NCBI RefSeq assembly: GCF_001426485.1
Contig: NZ_LMET01000001.1
Coordinates: forward strand, 1,510,363-1,574,362
Length of the DNA: 64,000 nt
Reading direction: 5' to 3'
DNA from: Aeromicrobium sp. Root472D3
GTDB taxonomy: Bacteria > Actinomycetota > Actinomycetes > Propionibacteriales > Nocardioidaceae
The position numbers were made by a program, and so were the translations under genes. Positions 25,086 to 34,600 of the stretch are shown one piece after another. How positions within the stretch are numbered: position 1 is the stretch's first letter; each line of letters begins with the position of its first letter. The notes below the pieces were generated by a model. That model did not search any database. It had not been told where the DNA came from and saw only the letters and a list, made by a program, of their open reading frames with translations.

Positions 25086-25901
25086 GTGACGACGACGATC
25101 GCGGTGGCCAACCAGAAGGGCGGGGTCGCCAAGACGACCACGGTGGTGTCCCTCGGGGCGGCGCTCGCCGAGCTCGGGCAGCGCGTGCTGCTGGTCGACA
25201 TCGACCCGCAGGGCAGCCTGACGTTCTCGCTCGGCATCGACCCGGAGGACCTCGAGCTCACGGTCGCCCAGGTGCTGCTGGGCACCCAGCTGGCCGACGA
25301 CGCGATCGTCGTGACCGACGACGGCATGCACCTGCTGCCGGCGAACATCACGCTGACGCAGGCCGAGGAGAGCCTCGTGGGCCGCACCGGACGCGAGCAG
25401 CGTCTGCGCGTCGCGCTCGACAAGGTCGTCGACGACTACGACTACATCCTGATCGACTGCCCGCCGACGCTGGGCGTGCTGACCGTCGGCGCCCTCTCGG
25501 CGGCGCAGCAGGTGTTGATCCCGCTGCAGGCCGAGACGTTGTCGCACCGCGGCGTCGGCCAGCTGCTCGACACGATCCACGACGTCCGGCAGTTCATCAA
25601 CCCCAAGCTCGAGATCATGGGCGTCCTGCCGACGATGTACGACGGCCGCACGACGCACGCCCGCAACGTCCTCGAGGCGATCGGCGAGACGTACGACCTG
25701 CCGGTCGTCCTGCCGCCGATCCCCAAGACCATCCGGTTCGCCGAGGCCCCCGCGATCGGTCGGTCGGTGCTGTCGACGGCCAAGAACCACAAGGGGGCCG
25801 AGGCGTACCGCGAGGTCGCGGCCGGCATCCTGGCGGCCGCGGGTGCGGCGACGGGCCCGAAGGGGCCCCGCTCGCGCAAGCGCTCCGACTCCCCGGACTG
25901 A
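25086..25901 (+). CDS. orphan ParA/Soj-like ATPase
   Basis: 271 residues, GTG start. Deviant Walker A KGGVAKTT at residues 11-18 with both signature lysines, switch I DIDPQGSLT, and Walker B YILIDCPPTLG. The partner ParB is absent, so it is not the chromosome partition pair. It matches the Soj/ParA-related protein that stands upstream of an RhlE-type helicase gene in mycobacteria. A CACAAT hexamer lies six bases before GTG, suggesting a leaderless start. Probably it positions a cellular cargo; unproven. Confidence 0.92.
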   Translation: MTTTIAVANQKGGVAKTTTVVSLGAALAELGQRVLLVDIDPQGSLTFSLGIDPEDLELTVAQVLLGTQLADDAIVVTDDGMHLLPANITLTQAEESLVGRTGREQRLRVALDKVVDDYDYILIDCPPTLGVLTVGALSAAQQVLIPLQAETLSHRGVGQLLDTIHDVRQFINPKLEIMGVLPTMYDGRTTHARNVLEAIGETYDLPVVLPPIPKTIRFAEAPAIGRSVLSTAKNHKGAEAYREVAAGILAAAGAATGPKGPRSRKRSDSPD

Positions 25902-25917
25902 GCCGTCGACCCGGGGC

Positions 25918-25929
25918 TAGGATGACGGG
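25918..25929 (+). promoter_or_regulatory. leaderless -10 box
   Basis: TAGGAT at 25918-25923, six bases before the GTG at 25930. Confidence 0.5.
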
Positions 25930-26610
25930 GTGTCCAAGCACCGCGCCGAACGTCGCCCTGCCCGCCGGGCAGCCCTCGCCGTGGCCGCGCTGGGGCTCAC
26001 GGCCGTCGTGGGTGCCGCCGCAGCGGTGGTGCCGCAGCTCGGCACGGACGCGGCCGACGCCCGGCAGGCGGTCGCCGCACCCGGTGGCCCGACGCCCGCG
26101 GTGACGCAGGCCGCGCCGGTCGAGCAGGCCGCGCCGTCGACCGCCGTCACCGAGCCGGAGGTCGACGTCGACGTCGACGCCGTCGCGCTGGCCGTCGACG
26201 ATCCCGCCGTGCCGGCCGACTCCGGCGAGGGCCGGCGCATCGTGTTCTCCGAGACCGAGCAGCGGGTGTGGCTGGTCGACGCCGACGAGACCGTCGAGCG
26301 CACCTACCCCGTCTCGGGCAGCCGCTTCGACAACCTCGACCCGGGCACGTACCGCGTCCAGTCCAAGACGCGCGACGCGACGGCCTTCGACGCGAGCGGC
26401 ACGATGGAGTACTTCGTCCGCTTCGCGACGGGCTTCAGCGAGCCGATCGGCTTCCACTCCGTGCCCCGCGACAACGACGGCGTCCTCGAGCAGACCAAGG
26501 CCCAGCTCGGCACGCCGCTGTCGGCCGGCTGCGTGCGGCAGTGGAAGCCCGACGCGATCGCCCTGTGGGAGTTCGCCCCCGTCGGCACCGCCGTCGTCGT
26601 CACCCCCTGA
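25930..26610 (+). CDS. L,D-transpeptidase family protein
   Basis: 226 residues, GTG start. A positively charged N-terminus and hydrophobic AALAVAALGLTAVVGAAAAV make a signal/anchor, followed by a long Ala/Pro/Val linker. The C-terminal YkuD-type domain has IVFSETEQRVWLVD, His176 (GFHSVPRD) and catalytic Cys201 in LSAGCVRQ. It would form or exchange 3-3 peptidoglycan crosslinks outside the membrane. Domain is small but complete. Convergent with the helicase gene. Confidence 0.9.
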   Translation: MSKHRAERRPARRAALAVAALGLTAVVGAAAAVVPQLGTDAADARQAVAAPGGPTPAVTQAAPVEQAAPSTAVTEPEVDVDVDAVALAVDDPAVPADSGEGRRIVFSETEQRVWLVDADETVERTYPVSGSRFDNLDPGTYRVQSKTRDATAFDASGTMEYFVRFATGFSEPIGFHSVPRDNDGVLEQTKAQLGTPLSAGCVRQWKPDAIALWEFAPVGTAVVVTP

Positions 26611-26614
26611 CGCC

Positions 26615-26734
26615 GACGAGTCGCGCACGCCCGCCGACGAGTCGCGCACGCTCGCCGACGAGTCGCGAAGGCCCGACCACGAGTGACTCGTGGCCGGGCC
26701 TGTGCGACTCGCGAGCGGGCGCCAGCGACTCGCG
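26615..26734. repeat. 21-bp phased repeat array around a hairpin
   Basis: GACGAGTCGCG occurs at 26615, 26636 and 26657 (21-bp period). A 15-bp stem (26670-26684 with 26686-26700, one mismatch) follows, and then the complementary core GCGACTCGCG at 26704 and 26725 (again 21 bp). The array fills the gap between the convergent transpeptidase and helicase genes and is roughly symmetric about the hairpin, which can serve as a two-way terminator. Confidence 0.8.
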
Positions 26735-26742
26735 GGCGGGTG

Positions 26743-28218
26743 CTACTCGGGGTTGGTCGAGCGCTGACCGCTGCGGGTACGGGTGCGGCTGCGCTTGCGG
26801 ATGCGGGGCGCGTCCTCGCCGGTCGGCAGGGGAGCCGGGGCATCGGGAGCGGCCTGCGGACGGCCACCGCCCGACGACTGCTGACGTCCGCCGCGGTCTC
26901 CGCCGCCACGGCTGCCGCCGTCACGACCACCGCCGCCACCGCCACCGCCGCGGTTGCCGCCCTCGCGACCACCGCCGCGGTTGCCGCCGCGACCGCCACG
27001 GTCGTCGTCCTTCTTCGGCTCGCGCGGCGACGCGGCCTTGAGGCGTCCCTTGACGTTCGGGTCGATGCCGAGGTCGTGGAACAGGTGCTCGGACGTCGAG
27101 TACGTCTCCTGCGGCTCGTCGAACGGCAGACCCAGGGCCTTGTTGATGAGCTTCCAGCGCGTGATGTCGGCCCAGTCGACGAACGTCACCGCGATGCCCG
27201 AGGCGCCGGCGCGACCCGTGCGGCCGATGCGGTGCACGTAGGTCTTGTCGTCCTCGGGGCAGTTGTAGTTGATGACGTGCGTGATGCCGGCGACGTCGAT
27301 GCCGCGGGCCGCGACGTCGGTCGCCACGAGGATGTCGATCTTGCCCTCGCGGAACCGGGCGAGCGCCTTCTCGCGGGCCGGCTGCGCCATGTCGCCGTGC
27401 AGCGGCGAGGCCGGGAAGCCCCGGTCGATCAGCTCGTCGGCCACCCGCTGCGCCGTGCGCTTGGTGCGGGTGAAGATGATGACGCGTCCGACGTCCTCGG
27501 CCTGCAGGATGCGCCCGACGATCTCGGGCTTGTCCATGTCGTGGGCCTGCCAGACGAACTGCGCCGTCGCCGGCACCATCTGGCTGTCGTCGTCACCGGA
27601 CTCGGCGCGGATGTTCATCGGGTGGCGCATGTGCTTGCGGGCCAGCCCGACGATCGCGCCCGGCATGGTCGCCGAGAACAGCATCGTCTGACGCGACTCG
27701 GGCGTCTTGGCCAGCAGCGACTCGACGTCGGGCAGGAAGCCCAGGTCGAGCATCTCGTCGGCCTCGTCGAGCACCAGCGTGCGGATGTGCGACAGGTCGA
27801 GCGCGCCCCGGTTGGCCAGGTCGAGCAGACGTCCGGGCGTGCCGACGACGATGTCGACGCCGGCGGTCAGCGCGTCGAGCTGCGACTCGTAGGGGACGCC
27901 GCCGTAGATCGTCAGGTTGCGGGTGCCGCGCCCCTTCGAGGCGACGGCGACGTCGCTGGCGACCTGGATCGCGAGCTCGCGCGTCGGCGCGACGATGAGG
28001 GCCTGCGGCTTGCCGGCGAGCTCCTCGTCGAAGTCGGCGTCGGCCGGCAGCGAGATGCGCTGGATGACCGGGATGCTGAAGGCCAGCGTCTTGCCGGTTC
28101 CGGTGCGCGCCTGGCCGATGAGGTCGGTGCCCTGGAGGGCGACGCCGAGCGTCATCTCCTGGATCGGGAAAGCTTCTTCGATGCCGACGGCGATGAGCGC
28201 GTCGGCGATCTCGGGCAT
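26743..28218 (-). CDS. DEAD-box RNA helicase, RhlE-like
   Basis: From the first in-frame ATG the protein has 491 residues: Q motif (GIEEAFPIQ), ARTGTGKT, PTRELAIQV, DEAD (LVLDEADEM), SAT, then the helicase C domain with ARGIDV and HRIGRTGRAG, and a long Gly/Arg-rich RNA-binding tail rich in GGGRGG-like runs. It unwinds RNA in degradation or ribosome assembly. The sequence just upstream of ATG reads TTFKDLGV in frame, which is the conserved N-terminus with the Q-motif Phe, but the only possible start there is CTG at 28245. The true 5' end may therefore be 28245. Confidence 0.93.
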   Translation of the reverse strand: MPEIADALIAVGIEEAFPIQEMTLGVALQGTDLIGQARTGTGKTLAFSIPVIQRISLPADADFDEELAGKPQALIVAPTRELAIQVASDVAVASKGRGTRNLTIYGGVPYESQLDALTAGVDIVVGTPGRLLDLANRGALDLSHIRTLVLDEADEMLDLGFLPDVESLLAKTPESRQTMLFSATMPGAIVGLARKHMRHPMNIRAESGDDDSQMVPATAQFVWQAHDMDKPEIVGRILQAEDVGRVIIFTRTKRTAQRVADELIDRGFPASPLHGDMAQPAREKALARFREGKIDILVATDVAARGIDVAGITHVINYNCPEDDKTYVHRIGRTGRAGASGIAVTFVDWADITRWKLINKALGLPFDEPQETYSTSEHLFHDLGIDPNVKGRLKAASPREPKKDDDRGGRGGNRGGGREGGNRGGGGGGGGRDGGSRGGGDRGGRQQSSGGGRPQAAPDAPAPLPTGEDAPRIRKRSRTRTRSGQRSTNPE

Positions 28219-28354
28219 GACGCCCAGATCTTTGAACGTAGTCAGGGTCTTCTCGAATTCTTCAGATTCGTGGGATTTCCACCGTCAGTCTAACGTCTGC
28301 GAGCCCTGTGGTTCGTGAGCCCGCCGCCGCGGGCGCACGCTACGCTCCATCGTC

Positions 28355-29053
28355 ATGGCCTCCCTCGACGATCCGACCCCCTCCACGATCGACGATCCGG
28401 TGTACCGCACCGGCGTCCTGGAGCTGCTGGGGCTGCTCGCCTACGGCGAGATCAGCGCGTGCGAGCGACTCGCCGAGGACGCCAAGATGGCGCCCGACCT
28501 GCGCAACAAGGTCGAGATCGCCGCGATGGCGACGGCCGAGTTCGGGCACTTCGAGAAGCTGCGCGACCACCTCGTCGCGATGGGGGAGGACCCCTTCGAG
28601 GTCATGCTGCCGTTCGCGGCCACGTTCGAGCGGTTCCACCGGCAGACCAAGCCGTCCGACTGGCTCGAGGGCCTGGTCAAGGCCTACGTCGGCGACGGCC
28701 TGGCCGCCGACTTCTACCGCGAGATCGCGGCGTACCTCGACGCCGACACCCGCGAGCTCGTCCTCGACACGCTCAGCGGCACGGGCCACTCCGACTTCGT
28801 GATCGACGCGATCCGCGGCGCGATCGACGACGACCACCGCGTCGGCGGACGTCTCGCGCTGTGGGGGCGCCGGCTCATGGGCGAGGCGCTGAGCCAGGCG
28901 CAGATGGTCGTCGCGGAGCGCGACGCGCTGAGCACCGTCCTGGTGGGCGGCGTCGACCACCCGGGCATGGACCTGGCCGGCATCGGACGCATGTTCACGC
29001 GCCTGACCGAGGCCCACGCCGCCCGCATGGACAAGCTGGGCCTGGCTGCCTAG
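28355..29053 (+). CDS. ferritin-like (MiaE-type fold) protein
   Basis: 232 residues. Helical diiron-like fold: YGEISACERLAEDAK in helix 1, ATAEFGHFEKLRDHL in helix 2 (ExxH-like), and later FYREIAAYLD and LALWGRRLMGEAL. It matches the conserved actinobacterial ferritin-like protein next to the RhlE/DUF3107 genes (Rv3210c type). Metal binding and activity are inferred. A TACGCT box eight bases before the ATG hints at a very short leader. Divergent from the helicase gene. Confidence 0.88.
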   Translation: MASLDDPTPSTIDDPVYRTGVLELLGLLAYGEISACERLAEDAKMAPDLRNKVEIAAMATAEFGHFEKLRDHLVAMGEDPFEVMLPFAATFERFHRQTKPSDWLEGLVKAYVGDGLAADFYREIAAYLDADTRELVLDTLSGTGHSDFVIDAIRGAIDDDHRVGGRLALWGRRLMGEALSQAQMVVAERDALSTVLVGGVDHPGMDLAGIGRMFTRLTEAHAARMDKLGLAA

Positions 29054-29125
29054 AGGCGCTCACCGTCCCGGTGACCCGGCGACCCGTCCGGTCGCAGGAC
29101 ACGTCGCCAGGTCACCGCCCAGCGG

Positions 29126-29383
29126 TCAGGCTCCCGCGGTGACGGCTTCGCTGGCGGCGAGGCCGAAGCCGACCTTGCGCCCGGCGTCCGACGTGAAGTC
29201 GAGGTAGGCGACCTTCGCGGCCGGGACGGCCACGGTGCGGCCCTTGTCGTCGGTCAGCGTGAAGACGCTGTCGTTCTTGAGAGCCTCGTCGAGCGCGGCC
29301 AGGACGTCCTTCGGCGCGTCCTCGGTCGACACGGACAGCTCACGGGGCGCGTACTGCACGCCGATCTTGACCTCCACGGTCAC
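29126..29383 (-). CDS. DUF3107 family protein
   Basis: 85 residues matching DUF3107: VEVKIGVQYAPRELSVST, a middle DDKGRTVAVPAAKVAYLDF, and VGFG near the end. The family is small, acidic, cytosolic and restricted to actinobacteria (TB9.4 type in mycobacteria); function unknown. It overlaps the TetR gene by four bases, an arrangement kept across the phylum. Confidence 0.93.
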   Translation of the reverse strand: MTVEVKIGVQYAPRELSVSTEDAPKDVLAALDEALKNDSVFTLTDDKGRTVAVPAAKVAYLDFTSDAGRKVGFGLAASEAVTAGA

Positions 29384-30024
29384 TCAACTCCTTGGATGTT
29401 GTCGTCTTCGTTGCGGGGAAAGGCTCCGATGCCGCGCCACGCGAGGGCTGCGACGAGCTGGACGGCCTCGTCGCGCGACAGGCTCGAGTCGTGCGACAGC
29501 CAGTTGCGCGCGCCGACGTGGCCCATGCCGACGAGGCTGACCGCCAGCAGGTGGGAGGCGGCCGGCGGCAGGCCGGTGTCGTCGCTGATGACCTCGGCCA
29601 CGAGGGCCGCGGACTCCTCGACGACCCGGTCGACCTGCGCGCGGACGGCGGGGTCGCTGGTCAGGTCGGACTCGAACACGAGGCGGAACGCGGCGCCCTG
29701 GTCGGCGACGTAGTCGTACCACAGCTCCATCGTGGCCTTGACGCGTCGGCGGTTGTCCTGCGTCGACGCCAGGGCGTCCTTGACGCCCTCGACGACCGTG
29801 TCGCACGACGTCTCGAGCAGGGCGAGGTACAGGTCGAGCTTGCCGGGGAAGTGCTGGTAGAGCACGGGCTTGGACACGCCGGCGCGGTCGGCGATCTCGT
29901 CCATCGACGCCGAGTGGTAGCCCTGCTCGACGAACACCTCGAGCGCGACCTCGAGCAGCTGGGCCCTGCGCGCGGTGCGCGGCAGTCGGCTCGTGCGCTG
30001 ACGCATCGGGATGGCTTCGGTCAC
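29380..30024 (-). CDS. TetR family regulator of the DUF3107 pair
   Basis: 214 residues. Helix-turn-helix near residues 25-65: RRAQLLEVALEVFVEQGY, DEIADRAGVSKPVLYQHFPGKLDLY (shown in pieces of the classical TetR_N). The C-terminal half is an all-helical ligand domain. Same-strand neighbour of DUF3107 and divergent from moeZ, so it may regulate either or itself. I see no clean palindrome in the 128-bp gap. Confidence 0.92.
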   Translation of the reverse strand: MTEAIPMRQRTSRLPRTARRAQLLEVALEVFVEQGYHSASMDEIADRAGVSKPVLYQHFPGKLDLYLALLETSCDTVVEGVKDALASTQDNRRRVKATMELWYDYVADQGAAFRLVFESDLTSDPAVRAQVDRVVEESAALVAEVISDDTGLPPAASHLLAVSLVGMGHVGARNWLSHDSSLSRDEAVQLVAALAWRGIGAFPRNEDDNIQGVE

Positions 30025-30152
30025 CAGCCCAGCCTACTGGGGGCGCCCACGATCCGGACGGGCGGAGCGGGCCCGTGCCCCGACCGGGAACAATGGGGAA
30101 CTGATGCGACGTTGTGCCTGAAGTCGTCGTACGTGCCATCGAAGGAGAACCC

Positions 30153-31325
30153 GTGGTCGCCCCACTCGTCGAACCAGCAAGCGAGCTCACGATCGACGAG
30201 GTGCGCCGCTACAGCCGCCACCTCATCATCCCGGACGTCGGCATGACCGGCCAGAAGCGTCTGAAGAACGCCAAGGTGCTGGTCATCGGCGCCGGCGGCC
30301 TCGGCAGCCCCGCGCTGCTGTACCTGGCCGCGGCGGGCGTCGGCACGCTCGGCATCATCGACGACGACGTCGTCGACGAGTCGAACCTGCAGCGCCAGAT
30401 CATCCACGGCCAGTCCGACATCGACAGGCCGAAGGCCGAGTCGGCCGCCGCGTCGGTCGCCGAGACCAACCCGTACGTGACGACCATCGTCCACAACGAG
30501 CGTCTCGACAACGACAACGTGCTGGAGATCTTCGCCCAGTACGACCTGATCGTCGACGGCACCGACAACTTCGCGACGCGCTACCTCGTCAACGACGCCG
30601 CGGTCATCCTCGGCAAGCCGTACGTGTGGGGCTCGATCTACCGCTTCGAGGGTCAGGTCAGCGTCTTCTGGGCCCAGGAGGGACCGCAGTACCGCGACCT
30701 CTACCCCGAGCCGCCGCCGCCGGGCATGGTCCCGTCGTGCGCCGAGGGCGGCGTGCTGGGCGTCCTGTGCGCCTCGATCGGCTCGATCATGGTCACCGAG
30801 GCGATCAAGCTCATCACCGGCATCGGCGACCCGCTGATCGGCCGCCTGATGGTCTACGACGCGCTCGAGATGCGGTACTCGACGCTCAAGATCCGTCGCG
30901 ACCCCGACGGCGTCCTGCCCACCGAGCTGCTGAGCGACTACGAGGCGTTCTGCGGTGCGATCAGCGAGGAGGCCGCCGACGCGGCCGCCGACTCGACGAT
31001 CTCGGTCGCGACGCTCGACGGCTGGCTCAAGGAGCGCAACGACGGCGGCCGCGACTTCGTCCTGGTCGACGTGCGCGAGCCGGGCGAGTACGAGATCAAC
31101 AAGATCCCGGGCTCGATCCTGATCCCGAAGGGCGAGTTCCTCAACGGCAAGGCGCTCGAGCAGCTGCCGAGCGACCAGCAGATCGTCCTGCACTGCAAGT
31201 CGGGCGTCCGCTCGGCCGAGGCGCTGGCGGTGCTGAAGGGTGCCGGCTACAAGGACTCCGTCCACGTAGGCGGCGGCGTCGTGGCGTGGGTCAACCAGAT
31301 CGACCCCAGCCAGCCGACGTACTGA
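30153..31325 (+). CDS. moeZ: MoeZ-type adenylyltransferase/sulfurtransferase
   Basis: 390 residues from a GTG preceded by GAAGGAG. N-terminal ThiF/E1-like domain: GAGGLGS near 47-53, RYSRHLIIPDVG, GTDNFATRYLVND and Cys196 (PSCAEGG). C-terminal rhodanese domain: FVLVDVREPGEYE and catalytic Cys348 in HCKSGVRS. It adenylates the C-terminal Gly of MoaD/ThiS-like carriers and hands them sulfur, feeding molybdopterin and related pathways. MoaE at 46.8 kb is a later user of the same carrier. Same position as moeZ/moeB in mycobacteria. Confidence 0.95.
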   Translation: MVAPLVEPASELTIDEVRRYSRHLIIPDVGMTGQKRLKNAKVLVIGAGGLGSPALLYLAAAGVGTLGIIDDDVVDESNLQRQIIHGQSDIDRPKAESAAASVAETNPYVTTIVHNERLDNDNVLEIFAQYDLIVDGTDNFATRYLVNDAAVILGKPYVWGSIYRFEGQVSVFWAQEGPQYRDLYPEPPPPGMVPSCAEGGVLGVLCASIGSIMVTEAIKLITGIGDPLIGRLMVYDALEMRYSTLKIRRDPDGVLPTELLSDYEAFCGAISEEAADAAADSTISVATLDGWLKERNDGGRDFVLVDVREPGEYEINKIPGSILIPKGEFLNGKALEQLPSDQQIVLHCKSGVRSAEALAVLKGAGYKDSVHVGGGVVAWVNQIDPSQPTY

Positions 31326-31335
31326 GCGAACCGAC

Positions 31336-31635
31336 GTGGACGACGGTTACACCGATCGCGTCCTGGACCTGGTCGAGCGGATCCCGCCCGGCCAGGTCCT
31401 GTCGTACGGGGCGATCGCGGAGATCCTGGGCGAGGGCGGCCCGCGCCAGGTGGGTCGTGTCATGGCGATGGACGGTGGCGCGGTCGCATGGTGGCGCGTC
31501 GTGCGGGCCGACGGCAGCCTCACCGCGGCGCACGGCATGGGTGCCCAGGAGCACTACGCCGAGGAGGGCACGCCGATGCGTGCCAGCGGCCACGCGGTCG
31601 ACATGTCGCGGGCACTCTGGCAGTACCGCGACTGA
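31336..31635 (+). CDS. alkyltransferase-like protein (MGMT family), copy 1
   Basis: 99 residues, GTG start. MGMT-family DNA-binding domain with IPPGQVLSYGAIAEILG and GRVMAMDGG. The PCHRV active site of true O6-methylguanine methyltransferase is replaced by AWWRV, so no acceptor Cys exists. Such ATL proteins flag O6-alkylguanine for nucleotide excision repair. Placed just before adnAB, in keeping with a DNA-repair neighbourhood. Confidence 0.9.
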   Translation: MDDGYTDRVLDLVERIPPGQVLSYGAIAEILGEGGPRQVGRVMAMDGGAVAWWRVVRADGSLTAAHGMGAQEHYAEEGTPMRASGHAVDMSRALWQYRD

Positions 31636-31664
31636 CTGTCGGCCCCGTCTGGTGGGATGGGGTC

Positions 31665-34600
31665 ATGCCGATCGAGTACGTGCTCCAGACGCCTGACGTC
31701 GAGCCCGCGCTCGTGCCGACGCTCGACGCCGAGCAGCGAGCCGTCGTCGACCACCCCGGTGGGCCGTTGCTGGTGCTCGCCGGCCCCGGCGCGGGCAAGA
31801 CGTCCACGCTCGTCGAGGTCGTGGCCGACCGGGTCGACCGGGGCCTCGCGCCCGACGAGATCCTGGTGCTGACGTTCAGCCGCAAGGCCGCCGACGAGCT
31901 CAAGTCGCGCATCGCGCGCCGGCTCGCCCGCACCACCGCGTCCACGCCGGCCATGACGTTCCACTCCTTCTGCTACGCCCTGGTGCGGCAGCTGCAGGAC
32001 CCGGACGACTTCGTGCGTCCCCTCCAGCTGCTCAGCGCGCCCGAGCAGGACGCCGTGATCCAGCGGCTCCTGGCCGAGGGCGACGCCGAGGAGTGGCCGG
32101 CGATCATCCGCCCGTCGCTGCGCACGCGCGGTCTGGCGGCCGAGATGCAGCGGCTGCTGTCCACGGCCCGCGGGCGCGACATGGACGCGCTCGACCTGCT
32201 GCGCCTGGGCGAGTCGACCGGACGCGAGGAGTGGAAGGCCGCCGCGCGGTTCTTCGACGACTACACCGGGGTCGCCGCCCTGCAGAACACGATCGACTAC
32301 TCCGACCTGGTCTTCCAGGCCGTCCAGATGCTGCGCGACCCGGCCCGGCGCGACCGCGTCCGCGCCGCCTACCGCCTAGTGGTCGTCGACGAGTACCAGG
32401 ACACCGACCCGCTGCAGGTCGAGCTGCTGCGGGCACTGGCCGGCGACGGGAGGGACGTCATCGTCGTCGGCGACCCGTACCAGTCGATCTACGGGTTCCG
32501 CGGCGCCGACGTGCGCGGCATCCTCGACTTCCGCACGCAGTTCCCCCGGTCGGACGGCTCGCCGGCCGATCTCGTGGTCCTCGGCCGCACCAGTCGCTAC
32601 GGCGCGACGATCTCGTCGGCCGCCGCGTCGATCGTGTCCAACCGCGGTGTGCTCGGGGCGGTCGACGGCCCCGACTTCGACGGTCTGCGGCACCTGACGC
32701 CGCGTCGCCACCTCGAGGGCGACGTGCACGTCGAGACGTTCGCGACGCCCACCGCCGAGGCCGAGCACATCGCCCTGATCCTGCGCGAGCAGCGCCTGGC
32801 CCGCGAGGTGCCGTGGGGGCAGATGGCCGTGCTGGTGCGGTCGGGCGCCGACATCGCCCGCTACCAGCGGTCGCTCAGTGCGGCCGGCGTGCCGGTCGTC
32901 GTGGCCGGCGACGAGCTGCCGCTGGCGTCCGAGCCCTCGGTCCGCTCGCTGCTTGCGGCGCTGCGGGCCGCCGACGACATCGCGCACGACCGCCCCCTCG
33001 ACCCGGCGGCCGCCGACTCCCTGCTCTCGGGACCGCTGTGCGGGCTCGACGCACCGGCCCTCCGGCGCGTCGGGCGTGCCCTGCGCACCGCCGACCGCAC
33101 CGACGAGCGGGGTCCACGGGCCTCGCGGCTGCTGCTGGCCGAGGCGCTCGGTCAACCCGCCGTCCTGCTGACGCTCGCGCGACCCGACGAGCCGCTGGGC
33201 CACTCGGCGGCCAAGGCCTCGCGGCTGGCCTCGTTGCTGCGTCGCGCCGCCGACCAGATCCTGGGGGGGCAGTCGGCCGAGCGCGTGCTCTGGACGCTGT
33301 GGTCGGGCACCCCGTGGCGCGACCGCCTGCGGGCCGAGGCGCTCGGCGACGGCGAGGGCTCGGCCCGCGCCGACCACGACCTCGACGTCCTGGTGGCGCT
33401 GTTCGCGCAGGCGGCCCGCGCCGAGGAGCAGCAGCAGCGTCGTGGCCTGGCGACCTTCGTGGCCGAGCTCGAGGCGCAGCAGATCCCGGCCGACACGCTG
33501 GCCCAGGGGGCGATCGCCCCCGACGCCGTCCAGCTCATGACGGCGCACCGGTCCAAGGGGCTCGAGTGGCGCACCGTCGTCGTCGCCGGCGTGCAGGACG
33601 GCACCTGGCCCGACGTGCGGCACCGCGGCAGCTTCCTGCGCGCCGAGCGGCTCGGCCCGCACGGCGAGGTGTCGCCCCCGACGGCGCGCGAGGCGCTGCG
33701 CGAGGAGCGACGACTGTTCTACGTGGCGTGCACGCGGGCCCGGCAGCACCTGGTCGTCACGGCGGTCGAGAGCGGCCGCGAGGACGGCGACCAGCCGTCG
33801 TTGTTCGTCTCCGAGCTGTGGGACCACCTGCACCGGCACGCCGACGGCTCGGTGCCCGAGCGGCAGCCCCGGCGCCGCCCCGACCGCCCGCTGTCGCTGC
33901 GCGGGTCCATCGCCGCGCTCCGGCGCCTCGGCGAGACCACCGACAGCGACGTCGTCCGCGACCGGGTGGCCCGCTCGCTCGCGCTGCTGGCCGAACGCCC
34001 GGGCGGTGCCACGCGACCGGCCCGTCCCGAGCGGTGGTGGGGCATGGCGGCGATCACCCGCAGCGAGCTGCCGATGCGCGATCCCGAGGCGACGATCCGC
34101 CTGTCGGGCAGCTCGGTCAGCTCGATCGTCGAGTGCCCGCTCAAGTGGTTCTACGACCACGAGGTCAAGGCCTCCACCGCCACCACCACGGCCCAGGGCT
34201 TCGGATCGGTCGTCCACGCCGTCGCGGCCGAGGTCGCCGAGCAGCGCCTCCCGGCCGACGCCGAGGCGCTCGGGGTCTACGTCGACTCCGTCTGGGACCA
34301 GCTGGCCTTCGCCGCCGACTGGATCGGCGGCCGCGAGCGCGCCGAGGCGCGCGACGCGCTGGTGCGCTTCGTGTCGTGGCACCTGCGGCACGGCCGCACG
34401 ACGCTGGCGGCCGAGCACGAGTTCTCGGTGACGACCACGATCGACGGGCGCGAGGTCACCCTCGACGGCTCGATGGACCGGGTCGAGATCGACGCGGACG
34501 GCGTCCACGTCGTCGACCTCAAGACCAGCAAGTCGGTGGCCGACCGCAAGGACCTCGCCGAGCACCCGCAGCTGGGCTTCTACCAGCTGGCGGTCGACCT

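Noticed and set aside
26615-26734. CRISPR array
   Set aside because: Units are 21 bp with nearly no variable spacer, flip orientation at a hairpin, and no cas genes are present.
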